Shown piece after piece: positions 56,973 to 63,808 of a stretch of DNA of 64,000 nt. The notes under the pieces are model-generated. The model was not told the DNA's origin. It saw only the letters and a program-made list of their open reading frames with translations, and did no database searches. The position numbers were made by a program, and so were the translations under genes. Each line of letters begins with the position of its first letter. The stretch's first letter is position 1. The stretch comes from Geopseudomonas sagittaria (lineage in GTDB: Bacteria; Pseudomonadota; Gammaproteobacteria; Pseudomonadales; Pseudomonadaceae): contig NZ_FOXM01000006.1 in NCBI RefSeq assembly GCF_900115715.1, positions 62,001-126,000 on the forward strand, read 5' to 3'.

Positions 56973-57651
56973 GCAGGGCCTGACCCTGCCTCAGGCGGTG
57001 GATCGCTTGTTCGGCATTCCGCTGGCCAGGCACCCGGTTCTGCGCAATGCGGTGAACACGCTGGTCAAGGCGATGAGCCAGGCCAAGCAGCTCAAACTGG
57101 AAGAGGAGAGCATTGCCAGTGCCAGCGGGCGCAACCGCTGGACACTGCCGCGCAGCGAACTGATCGGCCTGAACAACGCCATCCTGCTGCATGGCGTGTT
57201 CGGTGAACCCAAGGTGGTGATCAGGATCTTCAGCCAACCGAAAGAGCGCCGCCAGCATGCCGAGTGGGCCAGGAGCCTGCTGCTGGAGAGGCAGTCCGTT
57301 GCGAGCCTGGGGCTGATCAGTCGGGAGCTGCTGCGCTTCCTCGACCTGCTCGACTCGGCGGCCGATCTCAAGCAGGAGCGCCTGCCCAACCCTTTCGAAA
57401 ACGCGCTGCCGCAGATGGGTCTCGGCGACTACGGCGGCAACCTGCTCAAGGCCCTGGCCACCCAGACGGCGGCGCTGTCGATGGGCGACAGCATGATGGT
57501 GCATTACTTCAATGGCGAGCTGGAGCAGGCCTATGCAGCGGCAATTGGCCTGCAAACGGATAACCCGCTGTTGCGGCAGTATCGGCAACTGATCCTGGAC
57601 GCCTACCAGGAGGCGAAGGACTTCGACGACCTGCTCGACGCCTGGCGATGA
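56962..57651 (+). CDS. Hypothetical protein, 229 residues
   Basis: This soluble, helix-rich protein (LVKAMSQAKQLKLEEESIAS, LLRFLDLLDSAADLKQERL, LLKALATQTAALSMGDSMMVHYFNGELEQAY in sections) has no recognised family, signal peptide or membrane segment. The start is taken as GTG at 56962, overlapping the preceding stop by 11 bp. Upstream codons in this frame overlap the Rap1a-like gene and are not family-like. With the two genes before it, it forms a tightly packed trio. Confidence 0.55.
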   Translation: MAIEQGLTLPQAVDRLFGIPLARHPVLRNAVNTLVKAMSQAKQLKLEEESIASASGRNRWTLPRSELIGLNNAILLHGVFGEPKVVIRIFSQPKERRQHAEWARSLLLERQSVASLGLISRELLRFLDLLDSAADLKQERLPNPFENALPQMGLGDYGGNLLKALATQTAALSMGDSMMVHYFNGELEQAYAAAIGLQTDNPLLRQYRQLILDAYQEAKDFDDLLDAWR

Positions 57652-57712
57652 ACGGTCTTGGTTGTGGAATCCACAGATAAACACTGGCTCCGTCATCACA
57701 CAGGAGCACGTC

Positions 57713-57994
57713 ATGACCACCATCCAGCACATCCTCGCGACCTGTCCCCATCAGGTCGGTCCCTGTCATCAGGGCAAGGCCATCGAGATCGATCAGGCCC
57801 TCCAGTCCGGCATCCCCTTCACCGCTCTCGGTGGCAAGCGCGTGCGCTGCCGCAGTGGGTTGGTGCGCTTCAAGCTGGGCTGCGACTGGCGCCTGCTCTA
57901 CGTGTTCGGCGAACGCGGCTACGTTCCGCATAGCCTGGTCAGCCGCCAGTGTTTCGAGCGTGAACTGAAGCGAAGACGGGCCATCAAGCCCTGA
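57713..57994 (+). CDS. Small cysteine-containing hypothetical protein, 93 residues
   Basis: MTTIQHILATC opens the protein at 57713 behind AGGAGC. The body has CPHQVGPCHQGKAIEIDQAL, then GGKRVRCRSGLVRFKLGC and DWRLLYVFGERGYVPHSLV, ending in a basic helix ERELKRRRAIKP. The five cysteines and the strand-strand-basic-helix pattern resemble a small nucleic-acid-binding or RelE-sized fold, but no motif settles it. It lies 27 bp before the GRDP-like gene. Confidence 0.55.
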   Translation: MTTIQHILATCPHQVGPCHQGKAIEIDQALQSGIPFTALGGKRVRCRSGLVRFKLGCDWRLLYVFGERGYVPHSLVSRQCFERELKRRRAIKP

Positions 57995-58021
57995 TTCCTT
58001 CACTTAACCGGAGAAACACCC

Positions 58022-58528
58022 ATGACCACCCTCGTAGCCCTGAAACAGCCATTGCTGAGCGCCGACGGCCTGGAAATGCAGGTCAGCCAGCTGGACTTCC
58101 AGCGCCTCAAGCACAAGTACACCGCATCGTCCGAGGCGCAGATGAGCGCCGAAGACTGGGATCGCGCGGAGCTCGAGTACCGCCGCTTCCTGACCCTCAA
58201 GTGCCTGTACCCGGCGGTGGCGCTGGTGCCGAGCAAGCAGATCGACGAGATCTGGCACGCGCACATCCTCGACACCCGCGCCTATCGCGAGGACTGCCAC
58301 CAGGTGTTCGGCCGCTTCATCGACCACTACCCGTACTTCGGCATCTACGGCGAGGACGATTACCAGAACCTGAAGGCCAGCTTCGCCCACACCGTGGCGC
58401 TGTACGAGAAGCACTTCGGCGCCTATCCGGGCGGCGGCACCGAGGAGCAGGCGATGCGCTGTGGCGACGATCATGCCTGCCATGCGCCGACCAGCTGCGC
58501 CTGCCGTGTACCGGGCGCGTGCAAGTAA
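58022..58528 (+). CDS. GRDP-like (DUF1399-type) protein with Cys-rich tail
   Basis: This 168-residue protein is mostly a glycine-rich-domain-protein-like module: YRRFLTLKCLYPAVALVPSKQIDEIWHAHILDT and YREDCHQVFGRFIDHYPYFG (here joined in order) carry the family's W-H-x-H and D-C motifs. The last 25 residues are different: C-G-D-D-H-A-C-H-A-P-T-S-C-A-C-R-V-P-G-A-C-K, five Cys and two His packed together. This is metal-binding or a modifiable peptide tail. The family occurs in plants and bacteria without a firm biochemical role. Confidence 0.7.
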   Translation: MTTLVALKQPLLSADGLEMQVSQLDFQRLKHKYTASSEAQMSAEDWDRAELEYRRFLTLKCLYPAVALVPSKQIDEIWHAHILDTRAYREDCHQVFGRFIDHYPYFGIYGEDDYQNLKASFAHTVALYEKHFGAYPGGGTEEQAMRCGDDHACHAPTSCACRVPGACK

Positions 58529-58579
58529 TACCTGGCACCTGCCTTCCACAGATCGCAACGACACTGGAGCACAACCATC

Positions 58580-58714
58580 ATGAGCAAGAACAGCCAGAAC
58601 CCGCCGAAGCCCCCGCAGCCCGCCCCGCGCCCGAAGGTGCCGAACCTGCCGAGCACGACCGGAAATCCCTCGGGCGGTGGCCGTGGTAACTACCCGCCGA
58701 AGAAGAAGTCGTAA
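58580..58714 (+). CDS. 44-residue Pro/Lys-rich small protein
   Basis: MSKNSQNPPKPPQPAPRP opens a 44-residue protein that is one-quarter proline, carries a GGGRG turn and ends with PPKKKS. GGAG lies 10 bp before the ATG. It follows the Cys-tailed GRDP-like gene by 51 bp on the same strand. It is disordered by composition. It could be a partner peptide, a secreted cationic peptide or a linker-like adaptor; no homologue was recognised. Confidence 0.5.
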   Translation: MSKNSQNPPKPPQPAPRPKVPNLPSTTGNPSGGGRGNYPPKKKS

Positions 58715-59250
58715 CCACTGACCGGCAGGCCCTTCGGAAGGAGGGCCTGCCGCTGTTGAGGTGGGCGTAATGAGGGGGCATGTGCTCGGGGCGTCGCCTG
58801 GTACTGGCGACCTACCGCAGCCTGCAATTGCAGATCACTATGACGCAGTGCTCAGCGGTAACCGCAGTCAGTGGGCAAGCCTGCGCGAAGACTCCCTGCG
58901 CCCGCGGCCGCGCCCGCGCCCGCGTCTGCGTGAGGAGGCCAAGCTGGTGACCCGCAAAAGGCTGCTCATTGCGTTCGAGGCCCAGCCAGACTTCAATCTT
59001 TTGATCATGTTGCCGGTGACTGCGTTGCTCTGGTACGCAAGAAAAATACGCAAATGCGTGCGTACCAACGTGCGTACCAGACTGCGTACCGCCGCGCTGA
59101 GCAAGGTTTGCGTGCGAACCTGCTTGCGAACCTGCTTGCGAACCTGCGACTGTCGAACTTGAGCCAGGCTCATGTTGCAGCGGTGTCATCCGTCATCGAA
59201 CGTCATCGGGCTTGCGCCTGCTGCAACTGGCTTCATGGATGTCGCCCCGA
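58715..59250. other. Noncoding region with iteron array
   Basis: This 536-bp stretch separates the convergent arms of the island. Open frames exist on both strands but consist of arginine-rich runs created by the repeats (R-P-R-P-R-P, V-R-T, L-R-T) and are not credible genes. The region holds a (CGCCCG)-rich patch at about 58900-58930 and the 12-bp-spaced repeats at 59032-59144. Confidence 0.6.
59032..59144. repeat. Iteron-like array TGCG(T/A)ACC, 12-bp spacing
   Basis: TGCGTACC occurs at 59059, 59071 and 59083, and TGCGAACC at 59113, 59125 and 59137. Each trio has exactly 12-bp periodicity. An inverted GGTACGCA lies at 59032-59039. The array is beyond the last gene of the replication module. 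The layout resembles the crr element or iterons of P4-like satellites, so it is a candidate replication-control or partition site. Confidence 0.65.
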
Positions 59251-59889
59251 CTACCGCTCCACCAGACGTGAACCACTGGCATCGTGAACAATCAGGACGG
59301 GGCCCTTGCGAGCGCGGTCAACCGTGCGCGGCTCGGGCAACTGGTCTGGTAGGCGGGTACGCATGACCCACAGCGCCAGCACGCACGCCAGCTGGAGCGG
59401 GCTGTGGAACTCCCGGCCGTCGCCACACTGCTCGGCGCTGTTCTCCAGTCCCTCGATGGCGACCAGATCGACCAGGCGGAACCATCCGCCCCGGCGTGCA
59501 CGCTCACGGTCCACGCGATTGATGTTCAGCAGGTCGGCCAACATCTCGAAGCCCAGCGCCTTGGCGTAGCCTTCGCGGTCGAGCACCAACACACGCCCGT
59601 AGTCCTCCAGCACATCCAGCACGTTCTCCAGCTCGTCCGCGCGGTGGTCGTTCGCCAGCTGCTCCAGGGCATCGGCTCGCCGCTGGCTGAACGGGCCGGA
59701 CTGGCGCAGCTTGTTAGCCTGCCGGGATAGGGACTGGCGCTCCGAGCGGATGATGCGACGCTGCGCCCAGAAGTGGCGAACGATGCGCCGGGTGATGGTC
59801 AGCAGGTCGCGGTGGCTAGTGCCCGGCTTGCTGCCGATGCGCTCCAGGGTGGCGATGGCTTCCGGGCTGCGGATGGTGTCCGTTGTCAT
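59251..59889 (-). CDS. Island protein of unknown function, 212 residues
   Basis: This is a highly charged helical protein (RRIIRSERQSLSRQANKLRQ, DALEQLANDHRADELENVLDVLEDYGRVLV in sections) with a C-terminal VLALWVMRTRLPDQLPEPRTVDR. No family was recognised. Its start at 59889 overlaps the stop of the preceding gene (ATGA), so it belongs to the replication module. It is the last gene before the iteron array. Confidence 0.65.
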   Translation of the reverse strand: MTTDTIRSPEAIATLERIGSKPGTSHRDLLTITRRIVRHFWAQRRIIRSERQSLSRQANKLRQSGPFSQRRADALEQLANDHRADELENVLDVLEDYGRVLVLDREGYAKALGFEMLADLLNINRVDRERARRGGWFRLVDLVAIEGLENSAEQCGDGREFHSPLQLACVLALWVMRTRLPDQLPEPRTVDRARKGPVLIVHDASGSRLVER

Positions 59890-60206
59890 GGTGTCAGCTC
59901 CATAGGGGTAGTGTCGTAGGTGGCGCGCAGCTCGGCGCCGGTCGGGCAGTAGCGGCCTGTCGGCGGATGGCAGCAAGGGCAATCGCCGAAGATGTGGCTG
60001 TGGAACTGGTCGCGCACTGCCAGCCAGGCCGGTGAAGCCGTGGCGGCGGTGCGGATGAAGTGCTGCGGCTCGCTGGCGGCCTCTGCTGCTGGCGCTGGTG
60101 GTGCGTCTGCGGCTGCCTCCGGGGTGGGGATCTCCACCAGGTGCAGGGCTGGCCGCTCGGCTGCTGGCTTGTTCAGGCCGGCGATCAGATCGAATAGGTT
60201 GCCCAT
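59886..60206 (-). CDS. Small island protein with Cys/His cluster, 106 residues
   Basis: MGNLFDLIAGLNKP opens the protein. A long Pro/Ala/Glu linker follows, and a C-terminal knot HSHIFGDCPCCHPPTGRYCP holds four Cys and three His in under 25 residues, a probable zinc site. The start at 60206 was chosen for family-like content; an upstream frame to 60254 is possible. It follows the GGGAACA array directly, so it is the first gene downstream of a candidate origin. Confidence 0.6.
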   Translation of the reverse strand: MGNLFDLIAGLNKPAAERPALHLVEIPTPEAAADAPPAPAAEAASEPQHFIRTAATASPAWLAVRDQFHSHIFGDCPCCHPPTGRYCPTGAELRATYDTTPMELTP

Positions 60207-60237
60207 GATGCGTGTTCGTCCTTTGACGTTTTGCGCA

Positions 60238-60427
60238 GGGAACATAGGGATCACAGGGAAAAGCCAGTAACGGCGCGGGTTGTAGCTGTTCCCTGCGCCA
60301 TTTCCCGGTAGGGAACACAGGGAACAGCGGTCGAAGCCTGTTCCCTGTGTTCCCTAGGCCGTTTTCAGCCAGGGAACAGCCGGAAGCCGCGTGGCTCTAG
60401 GCTGTTCCCTCTGCTCCCCGTGTTCCC
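60238..60427. repeat. GGGAACA iteron array, candidate origin
   Basis: Nine copies of GGGAACA or its complement lie in 190 bp: forward at 60238, 60311, 60320 and 60372; reverse at 60287, 60339, 60348, 60403 and 60421. At the centre, two forward boxes 9 bp apart mirror two reverse boxes 9 bp apart, giving a perfect 19-bp inverted repeat (60309-60327 with 60338-60356). It lies just downstream of the DUF927 gene. This is typical of a binding array for a replication initiator. Confidence 0.7.
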
Positions 60428-60447
60428 TATCGAAACAGCAAGCGCGA

Positions 60448-62193
60448 TCAGCTCGCGCCGTCCAGCCGGGCTGGGTTGATCCAGTACAGGCCGGGATTGC
60501 TGCCGTCTGGAAGGCTCCTGCGGTACTGGTATTTACCGCTCTCCTTCTTGGCAATCGCCCCCACGCTGTCCAGGGCGCGGCCCACACGCGCCAGCTCGAA
60601 GCCCTGCGCCGCATCCTTCAAGCCGCTGCTGGTGAACAGGTACAGGCGCCCGTTGTCGGTCTTCTCCCAGTAGCCGGCACGGTCGCGCACCTCGATGGCT
60701 CCCTTTTCGAGGGACTGGAAGCGGCTCCCGCCGTGGCGGTCGATGAAGTCGGCAACCGCGCGGAGAATCTGCCGGTCCTCGCTCGGGCCTTCGCCACGCT
60801 CCCCGCGCCAGCCCTCGAACAGCTCGACCATGCTGGCGGTCGCCGCGCCCTGCGCCAGCGGCAGCAACCCCATGCCGGCCGCAATCTCCAGCGCCAGGGC
60901 GACGATGGCGAAGCGCTCCGCCACGCGGGCCGGTTGGCCGGGAGGTGCCGAGAAATGCGCGCGGATCGTCTCCAGCATCTCCGGCAGCCTGCCCAGGTCG
61001 CCGCTCTCGATCAGCAGGCGCACGAACTCCGGGCCGGCGTGGCCGTAATGGGTGGAGCTGGCGCGCTTGAGCGCATCGGACAGGCTGGCGCCGCTCTGGT
61101 GGTCGTGCAGGTTGTCCCAGGCGCCGAAGGTGCGCCCCGCCGATACCGTGACCAGGCGGACTTCCTGCCCGGCGCGGGTGCGCTTGCCGGCCTCGGCCAT
61201 CTTGGTTTCGAGCGTCACCTCGCCGGACGACAGCAGCATCACCCGCCAGCGGCGCACCCGGCGCGCAGCACTCGACCGTCCGGCGCGCTGCTTGCCGGTG
61301 CCGTCCGCCACGCTGTACACCACGTCGCCGACGTAGCGCGGATCGGCCTGCCCCAGCTCGTCCAGCGCCAGCAGCCCGTCATTGCGCAGGGCGGCGATAC
61401 CCTCCAAGCCGTTGGCGGTGGCGTTCCATTTCAGGGTGAAGTGCGCGCCATGCCCCCAGGCCGATGCCGCGCATAGCACGGCAGTGGTCTTGCCGTTGGA
61501 GCTGTCCCACAGCAGGTGGAAGCCTCCGCCCGTGTGGATGTTCAGCGGCGCCAGCAGCGGGCCGGCCAGCGCGGTGCCGATGGCCAGTTGCAGGATGGGA
61601 TTGCCCGGCAGCAGGGCCGCGATGCCCTCGCGCCAGCCGTCCAGGGTGCCGGCCTTGCCGTAGTCGCCATCGGCGGCGCTCTCGGCCTGGTGAATGGCGT
61701 CGCCCTTGCCGATGTTCTCCAAGGGCGTGATGAACAGCTCCGGCCCGTGCCAGCCGGTCGAAGTGGCGGCGGTCACGCGGCGGTTGGGGCTCTGCTCGGC
61801 GATGTACTCCACCACACGGGCGCGGTGCCGGTGGGCGATCTTCAGCCCCATGTTGAACAGCACGCGCAGCACGTCGGCAGGCTGGCCGGCCAGCAGCTCA
61901 CCGGGCATTGCCCAGGTCAACCAGCGGTCGTCCAGGTTACGGAAGCGCAGCAGGCGGCCATACTCGGCTTTCCTCGACTCGCAGCGCGTCACTGCCTCCA
62001 CATGCAGGGGGCCGCACAGCCACTCGTCCACGGGCGTCAGGTTACCGTCCGCGTCACGCTTGTTGCCGTGGTGCCAGACGCCCGGCTTGAGCGGCTTGTC
62101 GTCCAGAGTGGTCGCATGGTCGTAGGTGCGGAAGCACGGGCGCGTGAGCGGCGCCGCTTCGGGGGCGGGAATCAGCTCGATGACGTTGCTCAT
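60448..62193 (-). CDS. DUF927-domain protein, probable helicase/primase-like replication ATPase
   Basis: This 581-residue protein has family sequence TSTGWHGPELFITP, then FHLLWDSSNGKTTAVLCAAS (Walker A GKTT near residue 231) and NDGLLALDELGQADPRY (Walker B near 300). DUF927 proteins in integrative elements act with a Toprim partner in element replication; an ATP-driven helicase role is inferred. The start MSNVIELIPAPE at 62193 overlaps the upstream stop (ATGA). A C-terminal domain with SVGAIAKKESGKYQYRR may bind DNA. Confidence 0.85.
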   Translation of the reverse strand: MSNVIELIPAPEAAPLTRPCFRTYDHATTLDDKPLKPGVWHHGNKRDADGNLTPVDEWLCGPLHVEAVTRCESRKAEYGRLLRFRNLDDRWLTWAMPGELLAGQPADVLRVLFNMGLKIAHRHRARVVEYIAEQSPNRRVTAATSTGWHGPELFITPLENIGKGDAIHQAESAADGDYGKAGTLDGWREGIAALLPGNPILQLAIGTALAGPLLAPLNIHTGGGFHLLWDSSNGKTTAVLCAASAWGHGAHFTLKWNATANGLEGIAALRNDGLLALDELGQADPRYVGDVVYSVADGTGKQRAGRSSAARRVRRWRVMLLSSGEVTLETKMAEAGKRTRAGQEVRLVTVSAGRTFGAWDNLHDHQSGASLSDALKRASSTHYGHAGPEFVRLLIESGDLGRLPEMLETIRAHFSAPPGQPARVAERFAIVALALEIAAGMGLLPLAQGAATASMVELFEGWRGERGEGPSEDRQILRAVADFIDRHGGSRFQSLEKGAIEVRDRAGYWEKTDNGRLYLFTSSGLKDAAQGFELARVGRALDSVGAIAKKESGKYQYRRSLPDGSNPGLYWINPARLDGAS

Positions 62194-63080
62194 TGCTTGA
62201 CCCTCCGCCATTGGCGCAAATCGTTGAAGTCGGACAGCTCCAGAGGCTCATCGCCGCTCCAGTTCGGGAATACCAACTCACAGCCGAGTACGGCGGCGGC
62301 CTTGGTGGCAGCAGTACGGCCAGGGTTGCCCTTGCCCTCGGCTTCAGTCTCGCGGTCGTCGTCGCCGGCCATGACCAGCGGGTTGTCCGGGTAGGCAAGG
62401 CGCAGGCGGTCGCCCACGGCAAACAGATTTGTGGCGTACATCGCGCAGGCCACGGCAGCGCCGTTGTACTCGTGGATCGTCGCCCCGGTCGCCCAGCCCT
62501 CGCAGACGAAGATGCGTTGTCCTTCCTCCAATCGCCCGAGGGGCGAATAGCAGCCTGTCACCTGTCCCCCCGGCAGGAAGCGCTTCTTCGTGCCGTCTAG
62601 GTGGATGCGTTGCAGGTTCACCAACTGGCGCCCCAGGTACAGCGGCACCAGCAGCACGTCGCCGAGCTGGCGCAGGGCGTGCGGATGGCAGCCCTTGCGG
62701 GCTAGGTAGGGGTGATCGGGGTCGGCAGGCTCGGCGACGGCCCACAGCCCCACAGCCTCAGCGGCGGCGACCTGCTGGCGCTGGCGCTGCTCGGCTTCGC
62801 GTTGGCGACGGGCCTGCTCGATGCGCTTGGCGATCATGTCCGCCTCCAGATGGTCTGCAGGCTTGCGGCTGCTCCAGGGCTGCCAGACGCCATCCTTCCA
62901 GCTCCCGAACCAGCCCGAAGCGATGCCGTCCAGGTACAGGGCATAAGCGCCATTGCGGGAGCCGGCGCGGTCGCCGGGGACGCGGAAGCGGTGGATCTGG
63001 CCGTCAGGAATCGGCAGGAAGTCCAGCGGGCCGAAGGTGGCGGCCATAGCCTCGCGGAACAGAATCACGGGATCACTCAC
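62190..63080 (-). CDS. Toprim-domain primase-like protein
   Basis: This 296-residue protein has an N-terminal region related to phage primases (RFRVPGDRAGSRNGAYALYLDG, GWFGSWKDG), then a Toprim domain with IFVCEGWATGATIHE (catalytic Glu) and LVMAGDDDRETEAEG (acidic DxD). There is a CHPHALRQ stretch but no full zinc finger. It is expected to prime element DNA synthesis with the DUF927 ATPase, whose start it overlaps. The start ATG at 63080 overlaps the end of the 83-residue gene. Confidence 0.85.
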   Translation of the reverse strand: MSDPVILFREAMAATFGPLDFLPIPDGQIHRFRVPGDRAGSRNGAYALYLDGIASGWFGSWKDGVWQPWSSRKPADHLEADMIAKRIEQARRQREAEQRQRQQVAAAEAVGLWAVAEPADPDHPYLARKGCHPHALRQLGDVLLVPLYLGRQLVNLQRIHLDGTKKRFLPGGQVTGCYSPLGRLEEGQRIFVCEGWATGATIHEYNGAAVACAMYATNLFAVGDRLRLAYPDNPLVMAGDDDRETEAEGKGNPGRTAATKAAAVLGCELVFPNWSGDEPLELSDFNDLRQWRRVKQ

Positions 63081-63324
63081 AGTCTGCCTCCTCGATGACT
63101 GCTAGACGGGAAACAAGAGCTACGGCCAGGCGCTCTGCAGCGGCTTGCCATGCAGGCAGTGCTGCAACACGCTCGCCGGCGGTGGCGTTCGGATTGGTGG
63201 CTCGATGGAGCGCCTGCCTGATTTGGTGGATCAGCTCCAGGTGGCGGGGTGTGAGCAGACCGGTGACTTTCTCCGGGCAAGCCGGTGCCGTCGCCGCCTG
63301 CTGGCAGCGTTGAAAATCGGTCAT
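63073..63324 (-). CDS. Small island protein, 83 residues
   Basis: A helical protein opening MTDFQRCQQAATAPACPEKV and containing LTPRHLELIHQIRQALHRA and a long alanine-rich helix pair. No family was recognised. It lies 3 bp after the 49-residue gene and overlaps the Toprim start by 8 bp, so it is firmly in the operon. It could be an accessory factor for the primase. Confidence 0.65.
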   Translation of the reverse strand: MTDFQRCQQAATAPACPEKVTGLLTPRHLELIHQIRQALHRATNPNATAGERVAALPAWQAAAERLAVALVSRLAVIEEADCE

Positions 63325-63327
63325 TGA

Positions 63328-63477
63328 TTATTCCCTTGCGGTGTCTGGGACGTCGGTCTTGGCGAGGCCTGTCAGGGCGCGGATGCGGGCGATCCTGCAG
63401 GGATCTTCATCGGTGGCGGTGCCACACTGGCCGACCGAGCAGCAGCGCAGTTCTTTCGTGCGGGTGGAGGTCCTCAT
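63328..63477 (-). CDS. 49-residue cysteine-rich small protein
   Basis: The ATG at 63477 overlaps the stop of the AlpA-type gene (ATGA) and the frame ends 3 bp before the next start. The protein MRTSTRTKELRCCSVG has Cys at 12, 13, 18 and 27 (C-C-x4-C-x8-C), a possible zinc knot, and a basic helix RIARIRALTG. Operon packing on both sides is the evidence that it is real. Confidence 0.65.
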   Translation of the reverse strand: MRTSTRTKELRCCSVGQCGTATDEDPCRIARIRALTGLAKTDVPDTARE

Positions 63478-63686
63478 TGCCGGGCCACCTCGCCCAGTTG
63501 CTCGGCAATCCAGGCCTCGATTTCCAGCGAGTCCCAGCCGACCGCATGGGCGCCAGCGATACGACGGGATTTAGGGAAGCGGCCTTCCTTCATCAGGTCG
63601 TAAATCGTGGTGCGGCTCAGGCCAGTACGGGCCTTCACGGTCGGCAGGCGGTAGATACAGCGGGGGTGTTGAACAGTTGCGGCCAT
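63474..63686 (-). CDS. AlpA-family HTH regulator
   Basis: This 70-residue protein has a winged HTH of the AlpA/MerR-like excisionase type: YRLPTVKARTGLSRTTIYDLMKEGRFPKSRRI, then GWDSLEIEAWIAEQL. AlpA regulators control integrase/excision genes of satellite prophages. The start MAATVQHPRC at 63686 was chosen because AGAGG lies upstream; a longer frame to 63755 is possible. It is the first gene of the replication operon and lies next to the strong palindrome at 63764-63802. Confidence 0.8.
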   Translation of the reverse strand: MAATVQHPRCIYRLPTVKARTGLSRTTIYDLMKEGRFPKSRRIAGAHAVGWDSLEIEAWIAEQLGEVARQ

Positions 63687-63763
63687 CGTCGTTACCTCTG
63701 GGTATGCCGCGATGCGCGGCGGACGATGGGTATTCAATACAACGAGGCTGGGCAATTACAGTG

Positions 63764-63802
63764 CGGTCTGCGCGCATACGGTTACGGTGTGCGCGCAGAC
63801 CG
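63764..63802. promoter_or_regulatory. Perfect 13-bp inverted repeat upstream of the AlpA gene
   Basis: CGGTCTGCGCGCA (63764-63776) and TGCGCGCAGACCG (63790-63802) flank a 13-base loop that contains TACGGT twice in tandem. It lies 78 bp upstream of the AlpA start and 7 bp after the stop of the preceding gene. It is either an operator for the operon or, less likely without a T-run, a terminator of the upstream gene. Confidence 0.55.
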
Positions 63803-63808
63803 TAAGGG

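Noticed and set aside
58761-59189. Open frames on both strands over the 59-kb repeats
   Set aside because: Their sequence is R-P-R-P, V-R-T and L-R-T runs dictated by the DNA repeats; no ribosome-binding site or domain. The DNA repeat is the better explanation.
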